From positions 2,480,001-2,544,000 of the forward strand of contig OZ246887.1 in assembly GCA_965231765.1 (NCBI GenBank): DNA of 64,000 nt, read 5' to 3'. The position numbers and the translations under genes were made by a program. The notes beneath the pieces were generated by a model, which was not told the origin of the DNA, did not search any database, and saw only the letters and a list, made by a program, of their open reading frames with translations. Of the stretch, positions 24,039-32,459 are shown in pieces. Every line of letters begins with the position of its first letter. Position 1 is the stretch's first letter. This DNA comes from JAAXHF01 sp963665955. Its GTDB lineage: Bacteria; Desulfobacterota; Binatia; Bin18.

Positions 24039-24857
24039 CTACCTCAACGAACGGATAAACTTGAGCATGGCATCAATACAGTCTTGCGACGCGTCCACGT
24101 AGATCTCATGCCCACTGCCCTCAATCACTGCCATCTGGGCACCGGGAATACCAGTGCAGATCATGAGTTGTTCGCTTAAGGGGGTGAGCGGGCTCTTGGC
24201 GGGAGCTAAAACCAAAGTCGGCACACTGACTTGGGACAACAAGGGCTCAACATCCACGCTCGGGACTAAGCGACATAGCCCTTGCAAGACATGGGTCGGG
24301 GTTTTTGTCCACTCATCAATCACCCAATTCAAATGCGGGGAATCTTCCGCTGTTAAGCCTGCGCCTTGCTCAATCAGCGCTTTGGCCCAGCCACCTGAGC
24401 CAAGCGTACCAAGGGCGGTTGGCCAGTCCTCATAGCCCAGCGCAAAGACCTTTTGAATAGGCGGCCGGATAGCTGTAGGCGAGGCACATAGGGTGAGGCT
24501 CTTGAATCTTTCCGGCCACTTGGTGGCAAAGGCAATACCCAAAATACCGCCGACAGACTCGCCAATATAGTGGACCGAGTCGATCTCTAAAGCATCAAGG
24601 AAGCCCTTCATATCGTTCAGCAGGTCATCGACCGACCAGACATACTTCGCCCCAGGGTCGGCCGACTGACCATGTCCACGCATATCGCGCCGCACAACCC
24701 GGTACTGACCGGCAAGACGGGGAACCCAGTGGGACCAAAAGTTCAGGTTGCGGCCGAAACCGTGCTGTATCCATACCGTCTCAGGTGTTTGCCACGGGTC
24801 GGTGAAATCATCGACCTGATAGTGCATCTCATAGTTATTGGCCGTAACCTTGGGCAT
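24039..24857 (-). CDS. Alpha/beta hydrolase
   Basis: 272 residues. IQHGFGRNLNFWSHW is the oxyanion loop, GESVGGILGIAFATKW the nucleophile elbow, and GSGHEIYVDASQDCIDAM holds the catalytic His; RRDMRGHGQSADPG is the usual strand-4 loop. It is similar to enol-lactonases and C-C bond hydrolases. The neighbouring PEP-mutase-like gene on the same transcript makes a joint catabolic step plausible, but the substrate is unknown. Confidence 0.8.
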   Translation of the reverse strand: MPKVTANNYEMHYQVDDFTDPWQTPETVWIQHGFGRNLNFWSHWVPRLAGQYRVVRRDMRGHGQSADPGAKYVWSVDDLLNDMKGFLDALEIDSVHYIGESVGGILGIAFATKWPERFKSLTLCASPTAIRPPIQKVFALGYEDWPTALGTLGSGGWAKALIEQGAGLTAEDSPHLNWVIDEWTKTPTHVLQGLCRLVPSVDVEPLLSQVSVPTLVLAPAKSPLTPLSEQLMICTGIPGAQMAVIEGSGHEIYVDASQDCIDAMLKFIRSLR

Positions 24858-24904
24858 GGCGTTCCTCTCTTTAGATGTGTCGCATGCAAATGGACGACGT
24901 CAGA

Positions 24905-25753
24905 TCACCACTCTGTCCGAGCAGGTGGCATAGCACCACCTGGGCGGGGCGCATGAACAAGCTCCTCATTACTCACGATATCCTTCTCCAAATACTTTTG
25001 GAGGAGCTTCGGTGCGTGGCGCAAGAGTTCGTATTTGTCTCCATACACTTCCTCCCGCATCCATTCTTCCTGAATCCAACAGTCAAACGATGCCTCAGCA
25101 ATGAAGTTAAATTCTAGCATCCGCTCATACATGGGCGTACCGGTCAGGATGACCCGGAGCGAGAAACCCGAATCGACGATCACTGCATACACATCAGCGG
25201 GAAGTGTAATCGCACGCTTGATTCGTTCGGCCTCTTTTGGAGGACAATGTTCTTCGGCAAGCGTCAGATAGGCCCACTCCCCAGGAGTCGGGTTGGCCTG
25301 TTTGATCAGTTTCACATTAAGATCGCTCAGAGACTCAAGCGCTTTTTCTTGGTCGTAATTCTCAACACTCCGAAAAAATGTTGCTCCGGCTGGTTCGCGT
25401 GGCTCCTCAGACAACGGCATGTCGTCACGTGGCAGATCACTCGTACGGGGACTGTGCGTCTGCCGTCTGCTCTCAGCCGGAGACAGATATTTTCTCGCTT
25501 CCGGACTGGCTCGGCGCGATTCATTGCGTTGAGCGTTACCTCGGCCCCGGTTTACGCCTCGTCGCTCCTCGCCCGGCCCCGATTTGGCCGCTTCGCTGTT
25601 TGGCTTGCGCCCTTGTCCTTCATCCCGGGGAGCGTTGCCCCGTACTCGTGCTGGGGGTCGATTCTCTCTCGATTTTGGACGTTCGCGTCCTTTTCCTCTT
25701 TCTCCCCCGGCACGAGGCTTCTCTCCAGAATTTTTTTTGTCTCTGTCGGCCAT
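24905..25753 (-). CDS. Hypothetical protein with disordered charged N-terminus
   Basis: 282 residues in two parts. The first ~130 residues are Arg/Lys/Glu/Gly-rich and surely disordered (AGGERGKGRERPKSRENRPP, RGVNRGRGNAQRNESRRA). The remainder is an ordinary globular sequence (EWAYLTLAEEHCPPKEAERI, ADVYAVIVDSGFSLRVILTG, MYERMLEFNFIAEASFDCWI). The charged half resembles RNA-binding tails. I do not recognise the globular half. It lies between the PagL-like gene (19 bp upstream) and the alpha/beta hydrolase. Confidence 0.6.
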   Translation of the reverse strand: MADRDKKNSGEKPRAGGERGKGRERPKSRENRPPARVRGNAPRDEGQGRKPNSEAAKSGPGEERRGVNRGRGNAQRNESRRASPEARKYLSPAESRRQTHSPRTSDLPRDDMPLSEEPREPAGATFFRSVENYDQEKALESLSDLNVKLIKQANPTPGEWAYLTLAEEHCPPKEAERIKRAITLPADVYAVIVDSGFSLRVILTGTPMYERMLEFNFIAEASFDCWIQEEWMREEVYGDKYELLRHAPKLLQKYLEKDIVSNEELVHAPRPGGAMPPARTEW

Positions 25754-25772
25754 ACGCGTACCCTATGAATTC

Positions 25773-26387
25773 TTAGTTTTGGGGTAAGAAGTACGAAAAA
25801 CCACCTAGGAAAGAATGCGCATTCAGCCCTCTATTTTCGTCATACAGGCTTGCATTCGACGAATGGCGGAAACGATAGCCGATATTGATAGAGAGATTTT
25901 CCTCCAAGAAATACGTCAGGCCAGCGCCAGCCATCTCAGTGAAATTAAGGCCACCGCCGAGATTATAGCCTGTGAAGTCGTGGTACAGGATACCTAATCC
26001 GCCCTCGATATACGGCGACAGGCGATAGCCAAGGTCAAAATGGTAGGTTAAGACTGGCAGCATCAGTCCAGCCTCAATCGAAGCGTCCCGGCTTGGAAGA
26101 CCCGACTCAGCCGTGACCGGCGAAAAGAACGGTTCGGTTGCAATCTCAAACGCGCCTTCGGGAAAAATCCAGGGTTTGCCTTTGAACACTATATAGCCGA
26201 TGTGCAAATTGACTGGCACCGTATCAATGGAACGTTGGCCAATCGAGTAACCGGATCGCACGCCGACATTCCACGACCCCTCTTGGGGTGCCGTAGGAAC
26301 CGCACCTTGGGCCCAGACTGACGTGACTCCACACATCAGTACTCCTACAAAAAAGCCAAACAAACTCTGCATAATCCTCTGTGTCAT
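25773..26387 (-). CDS. PagL-like lipid A 3-O-deacylase / outer-membrane barrel
   Basis: 204 residues from ATG 26387, which has GGGAGGG just upstream. A signal peptide (SLFGFFVGVLMCGVTSVWAQ) precedes a repeating beta-strand pattern. The end of the protein has GYRFRHSSNASLYDENRGLN, closely matching the active-site His-x-Ser-Asn-Ala region of PagL. It is followed by a last strand ending in an aromatic residue (GGFSYFL), the outer-membrane insertion signal. PagL removes the 3-position acyl chain of lipid A from the outside. A porin-like barrel of other function cannot be excluded. Confidence 0.72.
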   Translation of the reverse strand: MTQRIMQSLFGFFVGVLMCGVTSVWAQGAVPTAPQEGSWNVGVRSGYSIGQRSIDTVPVNLHIGYIVFKGKPWIFPEGAFEIATEPFFSPVTAESGLPSRDASIEAGLMLPVLTYHFDLGYRLSPYIEGGLGILYHDFTGYNLGGGLNFTEMAGAGLTYFLEENLSINIGYRFRHSSNASLYDENRGLNAHSFLGGFSYFLPQN

Positions 26388-26510
26388 GATCCCTCCCCGT
26401 ATGGCGTCAGCAAGAGAGCTGATCCCCTGCCTCGCTCTCGCTCCTATCCTACCAGCTTTCCTTGCGCAAGTCGTTTGCATTGGCCTTTCTTCCCGTTTCC
26501 AGCCAGCCCC

Positions 26511-26972
26511 TCAAACGTCTGTACTCAGCTCGCTCTCCACAAAGTCCTTTTGCCCCTCGTCCCATTGAAAGGCGTTGATCGTACGGACTTCGCGGTCATA
26601 GACGGAAATAACGACATAGGCGGTATCAGGATAGGATGGTTCATCACCAAACATGGCTTGGAGTTTGTCTTCGGCTGAGAAATACGCGTCATGATTTGGA
26701 TGGGAATGATAGAAGGCAGTCAGTTTCGCATCTCCCCTATCGGTCTCTTGGATCACAGCCAGCAGCTCCTTCGACTCCATGAAGTAGGCAATCGTGGCGT
26801 CGCGTGGATAGGTTTCAGGGTCTTTGGCATGCATGGCGTTCTGAATATTGGTGATGCGGCGGACTTCGACCTCCTCGCCACGGGTCACAATCGCCCCGCA
26901 ACACTCGTCCGGAAAGATCTCTTCGGCGTGCCGACACAAGGCGTCCCACGTCTTTGCGTGTAAATGAATCAT
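26511..26972 (-). CDS. JAMM/Mov34 (M67) metallopeptidase
   Basis: 153 residues from ATG 26972. The JAMM motif is complete: Glu in FPDECCGAIV, and FYHSHPNHDAYFSAEDKLQA as HxHP...SxxD. The fold is that of prokaryotic JAB proteases that trim C-terminal extensions of ubiquitin-like or sulfur-carrier proteins (as with CysO/Mec). No ubiquitin-like or cysteine synthase partner gene is in the window. Single minus-strand gene, divergent from the tRNA-binding domain gene. Confidence 0.85.
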   Translation of the reverse strand: MIHLHAKTWDALCRHAEEIFPDECCGAIVTRGEEVEVRRITNIQNAMHAKDPETYPRDATIAYFMESKELLAVIQETDRGDAKLTAFYHSHPNHDAYFSAEDKLQAMFGDEPSYPDTAYVVISVYDREVRTINAFQWDEGQKDFVESELSTDV

Positions 26973-27130
26973 GCTGCGTCTCTCCTTCTGATGTGGTAGC
27001 CTAGCCGGATTTGCGGATCCTGACCAGAGCGGCGGCGATGTTGCGGACATTGCACTAGTGGGCAACCTCGCTATAGTGGCACGGAATGTGGAGACACCAT
27101 TCGTACAAGCGCGTAAAGGAGCCCAGGCGT

Positions 27131-27460
27131 ATGATTACAATAGATGAATTCGGCGCAATTGAACTGCGGGTGGCCACGGTGAAGGCGGCTGAGCCCCATC
27201 CGAATGCCGATCGGCTGCTGGTCCTCAAAATTGACATCGGCGAACCAGAGGAGCGTCAACTGGTGGCTGGTATCCGAGCCCATTATCCACCACAAGAATT
27301 AGTTGGCAAGCAGATTATTGTGGTGGCGAACCTCCAACCCGCAACGCTACGCGGTATGGAAAGTCAGGGCATGCTGCTGGCCGCAACAGACGGCAGTAAC
27401 GGCAATGTCATTGTCTTAAGCCCGGAAAAGCAGGTCACGCCGGGATCAAAGGTTGGTTGA
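27131..27460 (+). CDS. Stand-alone tRNA-binding domain protein (MetRS beta-like)
   Basis: 109 residues making up one OB-fold tRNA-binding domain: IELRVATVKAAEPHPNADRL, LKIDIGEPEERQLVAGIRAH, IIVVANLQPATLRGMESQGM. It matches the C-terminal domain of methionyl-tRNA synthetase and the CsaA/Trbp111-type free forms. AAGGAG precedes the ATG at 27131. It either helps MetRS bind tRNA in trans or acts as a general RNA chaperone. Single gene. Confidence 0.82.
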   Translation: MITIDEFGAIELRVATVKAAEPHPNADRLLVLKIDIGEPEERQLVAGIRAHYPPQELVGKQIIVVANLQPATLRGMESQGMLLAATDGSNGNVIVLSPEKQVTPGSKVG

Positions 27461-27478
27461 GGAGTAGGCGTGGGAGCC

Positions 27479-27524
27479 ATCCAACCCTTGCTTGCTGGCC
27501 ACTGTTTTCGATTGCTGGTTGGAT
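27479..27524. repeat. Inverted repeat ATCCAACC / GGTTGGAT
   Basis: Perfect 8-bp arms (27479-27486 and 27517-27524) separated by 30 bp, in the 170-bp gap between the convergent tRNA-binding-domain and thioesterase genes. It may fold as a hairpin; no T-run follows. No other feature is apparent in the gap. Confidence 0.35.
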
Positions 27525-27630
27525 TATCAGCAGGCAAGATATTAAGAGATAAAGAAGGGCAGGACACAACCTTACCCTTAAAAAGCTGTCATACAGCGTT
27601 GTTTTTGTCCTCTTTTGAAGACGTCCCTAC

Positions 27631-28014
27631 TCACTCCTTACCCGCAAACCGATCGATACTAATCACCGCCCGTTCGTGAAAGCCTTCACCAATCTTGGTC
27701 CCGTCTTCGTTAAACGCTTCAACCACGAACTTGAGACGGCGGCCTTTAATTTCGTTCAGCGTGACTTTGCCCGTAACCTTCTGACCAATCGAGGTCGGAG
27801 CGAGGTGTTTGACATCCACATGAAAGCCAACCGTCTGTTCGCCTTCGTCCATATGCGGGGTCAGGAAATGCACGCACGTGCCCTCCATGAGCTGGATCAT
27901 TGAGGGCGTCGAATACATCTGCGGGGCATCCGGCCCAAGATGAACAATGCCCATCTCCGGGGTGGTGGTAATCGTCTCTTCTGACGACATGCCAGGTTTC
28001 AAAGACTCTTTCAT
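27631..28014 (-). CDS. Hotdog-fold thioesterase (FlK-like)
   Basis: 127 residues. The sequence has the fluoroacetyl-CoA thioesterase-like order of active residues: Thr in YSTPSM, Glu in LMEGTCVHFL, His in DVKHLAPTSIGQ, followed by the long hotdog strand pattern. Such enzymes hydrolyse small acyl-CoA esters, often as detoxification or CoA-release steps. It lies 39 bp after the zinc dehydrogenase gene on the minus strand, so an alcohol-to-acid route ending in CoA release is possible. Confidence 0.8.
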   Translation of the reverse strand: MKESLKPGMSSEETITTTPEMGIVHLGPDAPQMYSTPSMIQLMEGTCVHFLTPHMDEGEQTVGFHVDVKHLAPTSIGQKVTGKVTLNEIKGRRLKFVVEAFNEDGTKIGEGFHERAVISIDRFAGKE

Positions 28015-28053
28015 CGTTCGCTCCTCTTCCTCTTTATGAAAGCTGGCGGCTTT

Positions 28054-29136
28054 TTATGGTACCAAAGCTGCCCGCGTAATCTCTTTGCGATCTGATTTCT
28101 CCATTGCTTCGGCCGCGTTTTTCAGCGGGAACTCGGCATCGACCAGCTCATGATACGGATATGTGTCAATGTTCTCAGACAAGAACTGCAAGGATTTATG
28201 GAGATAATGCGGGTTATATGTCGCCACGCCAACAACTGAGATGGATTTAAACGTGATCAGCGACGGCGAGATGGTCGCCGTTAAGCCCATAGAAATATTG
28301 CCCAGCTCAGCAACTCGTCCGCCACTCCGAACCAGCTGGATAGCCTCTTCGAAGGCAGCCGGCACACCAGCCACTTCCAGCACGACATCTGGCCCAAGTC
28401 CATTCGTTAGTTCCCGAACACGCACCGTGCGGTCTTTGACTGAGGCGTATTCGCGCATGTCAATCACTTCGTCAGCGCCAAACGCCTTGGCCCGCTGCAA
28501 GCGCAAATCAACCCCATCAATGGCAATCACTCGCGCCCCACGTGCTTTGGCTACCGCCATGGCATGCAGCCCCAGCCCACCAGCTCCTTGAACAACGAGC
28601 GTCTCGTCGTACTGTAAGTTGACCCGGTCGAGACTGAAAAAGACTTGCGACAGGGCACAATTGGCCGAAGACGCAGCGTGGTCAGGCACGTTATCGGGCA
28701 CTTTATACACATGCTGACCAGGGTGGATATAATAATGGGTCGCCCACGGTGTATGGAAATGCGGCGCTTCATCAGGAATCAGCCGCTTGGCTCGAATACT
28801 CAGCCCGACACAGGCGGCGGCATTGCCTTCCCGGCAGTTGGCACACAATCCACACACACGGTAATACACTGGCGCAATACGATCGCCCTCTTTGAGCGCT
28901 TGGCCGGCTGTGTCTGTTGCGACGCCTTTGCCAAGTTGCAGTACCTTCCCCACCATTTCATGGCCAGGCATGGCTCCACGTTTGCCAAACTCGCCCCGCC
29001 ACATATGGACCTCAGAGCCACACACGTTTGTGCGGCTGACCTCGGTCAGCATCGCTCCGGGCTCAACTTCGGGCAGGTCGTATTCAAAAAATTCAATCTT
29101 TCGGGCCTCGGGAATAAAACTGACTGTTCCTTGCAT
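28054..29136 (-). CDS. Zinc-binding dehydrogenase (MDR family)
   Basis: 360 residues. Catalytic zinc ligands are in NVCGSEVHMW and PGHEMVGKV. The structural zinc loop is CGLCANCREGNAAAC, and the Rossmann turn is QGAGGLGLHAMAVAKARGA. The overall family is that of L-threonine, sorbitol and formaldehyde-type dehydrogenases. The thioesterase follows closely; the mutase gene lies 300 bp upstream. Substrate unknown. Confidence 0.83.
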   Translation of the reverse strand: MQGTVSFIPEARKIEFFEYDLPEVEPGAMLTEVSRTNVCGSEVHMWRGEFGKRGAMPGHEMVGKVLQLGKGVATDTAGQALKEGDRIAPVYYRVCGLCANCREGNAAACVGLSIRAKRLIPDEAPHFHTPWATHYYIHPGQHVYKVPDNVPDHAASSANCALSQVFFSLDRVNLQYDETLVVQGAGGLGLHAMAVAKARGARVIAIDGVDLRLQRAKAFGADEVIDMREYASVKDRTVRVRELTNGLGPDVVLEVAGVPAAFEEAIQLVRSGGRVAELGNISMGLTATISPSLITFKSISVVGVATYNPHYLHKSLQFLSENIDTYPYHELVDAEFPLKNAAEAMEKSDRKEITRAALVP

Positions 29137-29436
29137 GCAATGCCTCCTGTTGTGTATCCCTGGCTGCTTGTCGTGGCCTATTGCGGCAGCCCTTCCCGCT
29201 GCGTCATCTTTTGTATCGACTCAATGTGAAAGCCAGCGGGATAGCCGATTTCTTAGGCTGTTGCAGGGCGCTTTTCCGCCTTGGTAATCCTCACTGCCAT
29301 CCTTCTTGTCAACACTACGAGCCGGAAAGCCTTTTTTCGCTCCATGTCACGATGCTGAGACTCCCTATCATACCTCTCACACCTGGATACCAGGTCATAC
29401 AGGCCATAATAGGTCTCCTCCTTCATACGCGTATTC
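29137..29436. other. 300-bp gap with two weak overlapping small ORFs
   Basis: On the minus strand ATG 29426 opens 57 codons to 29253 (starts MKEETYYGLYDLV). ATG 29407, seven bases after GGAGGAG, opens 30 codons in another frame to 29315. The good Shine-Dalgarno favours the shorter one, but neither has a recognisable sequence, and they cannot both be real. The region probably holds the promoter of the dehydrogenase gene. Confidence 0.3.
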
Positions 29437-31104
29437 TTACAAAAACGACGCCGGTTTGTACTCGCCAAAAACCCGCCGCATGGCGTCTGAGATTTCTCCC
29501 AGGGTGGCATACGCACGCACGGCATCAATAATGACCGGCATCAAGTTTCCGCCATTCCGAGCGGTATCTTCAACCTTGTCCAGAGTCGCCTGAGTCGTTG
29601 CCTGATTCCGCTCGGCCCGCACCGCCACCAGTTTCTCCTTCTGCCGCTTTTCAAGCGATAAGTCCATTTTGAGCAGATCGTTGTCCGGCTCCTGGTCCAG
29701 CCCGAAGTCATTCACCCCAACGATAATTTGCTCTTTCTTCTCGACCGCCTGCTGCGCACGGAAGGCCGCATCATGAATCTCTCGCTGTTGATACCCAACC
29801 TCAATGGCCTTGACTGCCCCCCCAAGCTTGTCAATGTGTTCGATGTATGCAACAGCTTTGGCCTCGAGCGCATCAGTCAGCGCTTCGACATAGTAGGAGC
29901 CGGCCAACGGGTCAATTGTATCTGCCGCGCCTGACTCGTAGGCAATCACCTGCTGGGTGCGCAAAGCCACCCGGACCGAGTCTTCAGTCGGCAGAGCAAG
30001 CGCCTCGTCTTTTGAATTGGTATGTAAGGAGTTGGTTCCGCCTAACACCCCAGCTAAGGCTTGCAGGGTAACCCGGACCACATTATTGTCCGGCTGCTGA
30101 GCAGTCAGTGTTGAACCTGCCGTCTGGGCGTGGGTCCGTAGCATCCACGAACGCGGGTCTTTGGCCTGGAAACGCTCTTTCATAATTTTGGCCCATAAGC
30201 GTCGCGCCGCCCGAAACTTGGCAACTTCCTCAAAGACATTATTGTGGACGTTAAAAAAGAAGGACAAACGCGAGGCAAATTTATCGACATCCAAGCCGAC
30301 CGATAGAGCCGCATCAACGTATGCGATGCCATCAGCTAAGGTAAAAGCGATCTCTTGCGCCGCTGTCGAGCCAGCCTCGCGGATATGGTAGCCAGAAATA
30401 GAGATTGTATTCCAGTTCTGAACCTGCTCGGCACAAAAGCCAAAAGTATCAGTAATAATGCGGATCGATGGACCCGGCGGATAGATATACGTGCCACGCG
30501 CAATATACTCTTTGAGGAGATCGTTCTGGATCGTGCCATTCACCTTATCCCAGCTCACGCCCTGCTTTTCTGCGACAACTAAGTACAGGGCCAGCAGGGT
30601 TGAGGCAGTCGAGTTAATCGTCATCGAGGTGCTGACCTTGTCAAGTGGAATATTCTTGAACAAGGTCTCCATATCGGCCAAGGAATCAATCGCCACCCCA
30701 GCTCGCCCAACCTCACCCGCCGCCAGCATGTGGTCAGAATCGTGGCCCATTTGCGTTGGCAGGTCAAAGGCGACGGATAAGCCAGTCTGGCCCTGGTCGA
30801 GGAGATACCGATAGCGCTCATTGGACTCTTCGGCCGTCCCAAAACCAGCATATTGGCGCATCGTCCAGAACCGGCCCCGGTACATGGTTGGCTGAACGCC
30901 ACGGGTAAACGGATATTTGCCGGGGAAACTGAGTGCCTCTTCGTAGTGATTGCTCGCTGTATCTTCGGGCGTATACAGACGTTTAATGGGGATATCGGAA
31001 GAGGTGCGGAAGTCTTCTTTGCGCTCAGCTGCTCGCGTAAGCGCCTTTTTTAGGGTGGTGTCTTCCCATTCTTGATATGCTTTGATGATACCGTGTGTAC
31101 TCAT
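29437..31104 (-). CDS. Methylmalonyl-CoA mutase large (alpha) subunit, catalytic domain only
   Basis: 555 residues, the size of two-gene-type mutase alpha subunits without the B12 domain. RQYAGFGTAEESNERYRYLL is the substrate-contacting region, with Tyr where methylmalonyl-specific enzymes have it. GYHIREAGSTAAQEIA carries the catalytic His, and RVALRTQQVIAYESG is a conserved barrel segment. Together with a separate B12-binding small subunit it interconverts methylmalonyl-CoA and succinyl-CoA. That subunit is not adjacent in this window, and isobutyryl- or other acyl-CoA mutase activity cannot be excluded. Confidence 0.88.
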   Translation of the reverse strand: MSTHGIIKAYQEWEDTTLKKALTRAAERKEDFRTSSDIPIKRLYTPEDTASNHYEEALSFPGKYPFTRGVQPTMYRGRFWTMRQYAGFGTAEESNERYRYLLDQGQTGLSVAFDLPTQMGHDSDHMLAAGEVGRAGVAIDSLADMETLFKNIPLDKVSTSMTINSTASTLLALYLVVAEKQGVSWDKVNGTIQNDLLKEYIARGTYIYPPGPSIRIITDTFGFCAEQVQNWNTISISGYHIREAGSTAAQEIAFTLADGIAYVDAALSVGLDVDKFASRLSFFFNVHNNVFEEVAKFRAARRLWAKIMKERFQAKDPRSWMLRTHAQTAGSTLTAQQPDNNVVRVTLQALAGVLGGTNSLHTNSKDEALALPTEDSVRVALRTQQVIAYESGAADTIDPLAGSYYVEALTDALEAKAVAYIEHIDKLGGAVKAIEVGYQQREIHDAAFRAQQAVEKKEQIIVGVNDFGLDQEPDNDLLKMDLSLEKRQKEKLVAVRAERNQATTQATLDKVEDTARNGGNLMPVIIDAVRAYATLGEISDAMRRVFGEYKPASFL

Positions 31105-31244
31105 GGTCTGCCCTTTGTCTACTCTTTTTCAACAACTTTTTGCAAAAGAGTAAAGAATATGCGCCTTGTGCCTACCCCAAATCTGAGAGGGAGACAAGGC
31201 GGTCTGGGTCAAGTCTAAGCCTGCTCAAGCCTGCCCAAGCCTGC

Positions 31245-31649
31245 CTAAGATGCAGAAAGAGGCTGACTGAAGGTCATCCGTAGCAACGTCGTTGGGGCGC
31301 CCCGAGCCTCCTTTTTCTGTGCGGTCTGCATCGTCCCTAGCTCGGCCAGCGCTTGGCGTAACTCAGTCAGCTTCTCGGTCGGCAGGGAGACAATCAAGAG
31401 TCCCTCGGCTTCCTTGACCAGGACGGCCTCGCCTATCTTTTCCACCACGGCCTTCGCCTGCTCCAGCAACGCCGTCGGATCACTGCCAGCAATCTGCCAA
31501 GTGCGCGTTTGAATAATACTCGCACTGCCCTCAGGAAAGGCTGAAGGCTCGCCGTCTTGGGCCCAGGCAAGAGGGCAACAGCCTAAGAAAATAACCCACG
31601 CCGCAGTCTGAGCGACGTGCTTTCCACATTTCTTCCAGGGTCTCTGCAT
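31245..31649 (-). CDS. Exported hypothetical protein
   Basis: 134 residues from ATG 31649, which has AGAGGAG upstream. A signal peptide (VAQTAAWVIFLGCCPLAWAQ) precedes a small alpha/beta region (LEQAKAVVEKIGEAVLVKEA, EGLLIVSLPTEKLTELRQAL). The repeating helix-strand pattern resembles periplasmic DUF4349- or LppW-like sorting domains, but I do not recognise it. Single gene, divergent from the methyltransferase gene. Confidence 0.55.
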   Translation of the reverse strand: MQRPWKKCGKHVAQTAAWVIFLGCCPLAWAQDGEPSAFPEGSASIIQTRTWQIAGSDPTALLEQAKAVVEKIGEAVLVKEAEGLLIVSLPTEKLTELRQALAELGTMQTAQKKEARGAPTTLLRMTFSQPLSAS

Positions 31650-31697
31650 ACCATGCTCCTCTGTATTGCTGTGTCTCATTACTTATTATTTTCAAGC

Positions 31698-31732
31698 CGT
31701 CTCGAACCGTCTTGATCTTCCGCTTCGAGACG
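31698..31732. repeat. 9-bp inverted repeat CGTCTCGAA / TTCGAGACG
   Basis: Perfect arms at 31698-31706 and 31724-31732 with 17 bp between, in the 103-bp gap between two divergent genes. Its position suits an operator or a transcript hairpin. Confidence 0.45.
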
Positions 31733-31752
31733 CGCTCATATAAGGGTGTTTG

Positions 31753-32421
31753 ATGCATAATGAGAAGGAAGAGCCTGATCGCATAAATCTGCAATCCATA
31801 TCAGCCACAACGTTGGCGCATTATAACACACATGCCAAGTCTTTTTGGTTGGGGACATGCGACCATGATGTCGGCCAAAATCGGATGTCGCTGTTAAGCC
31901 ACCTGCAAGGTGAAGCCCCGTATTCTGTGCTCGATTTTGGCTGCGGCCCTGGGCGCGATCTGAAAGTCTTTCATGATCTCGGCCACGAAGCAGTGGGACT
32001 TGATGGGGCTGAGCAATTTGTTGCCATGGCCCGGCATTACAGTGGCTGCGAAGTGTGGCATCAAGACTTCCTGCAGCTCCGGCTTCCTGATGAACGTTTT
32101 CATGGGATTTTTGCCAACGCGACTTTGTTCCATATTCCCAGTCAGGAGATTGCACGTATTTTGCGAGAGTTGTGGGTGACGCTGAAACCAGGCGGGGTGC
32201 TGTTCTGTTCCAATCCACGTGGCCAGAATACAGAAGGCTGGTGGGGCGAGCGGTACTCCTGTGTGTACGATTTACCGACCTGGCAAAACTTGTGCACAAA
32301 CGCCGGATTTCACGAATTACAGCATTATTACCGTCCGCCCGGAGTCCCGCGTCATCAACAATTGTGGTTGGCAACGGTGTGGCGCAAAGTAAGCGAGCAA
32401 TCAACACGTATAATTAAATAA
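31753..32421 (+). CDS. Class I SAM-dependent methyltransferase
   Basis: 222 residues from ATG 31753. Motif I is VLDFGCGPGRDLKVFHDLGH; the acidic loop after strand 2 is VGLDGAEQFVAMAR. FHGIFANATLFHIP and LRELWVTLKPGGVLFCSNPR are the usual motif IV and post-II regions. It belongs to the broad UbiE/BioC-like Methyltransf_11 group; the substrate is unknown. Single gene, with a short gap before the convergent GNAT gene. Confidence 0.85.
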   Translation: MHNEKEEPDRINLQSISATTLAHYNTHAKSFWLGTCDHDVGQNRMSLLSHLQGEAPYSVLDFGCGPGRDLKVFHDLGHEAVGLDGAEQFVAMARHYSGCEVWHQDFLQLRLPDERFHGIFANATLFHIPSQEIARILRELWVTLKPGGVLFCSNPRGQNTEGWWGERYSCVYDLPTWQNLCTNAGFHELQHYYRPPGVPRHQQLWLATVWRKVSEQSTRIIK

Positions 32422-32459
32422 TCAGCAGAAAGCAGAAACAGGAAGTGGCGCGCCCTAGC

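Noticed and set aside
31736..32407. A long minus-strand frame of 223 codons exactly opposite the methyltransferase gene
   Set aside because: The plus frame has complete methyltransferase motifs; the minus frame shows no recognisable domain and has the composition of a mirror-image shadow.
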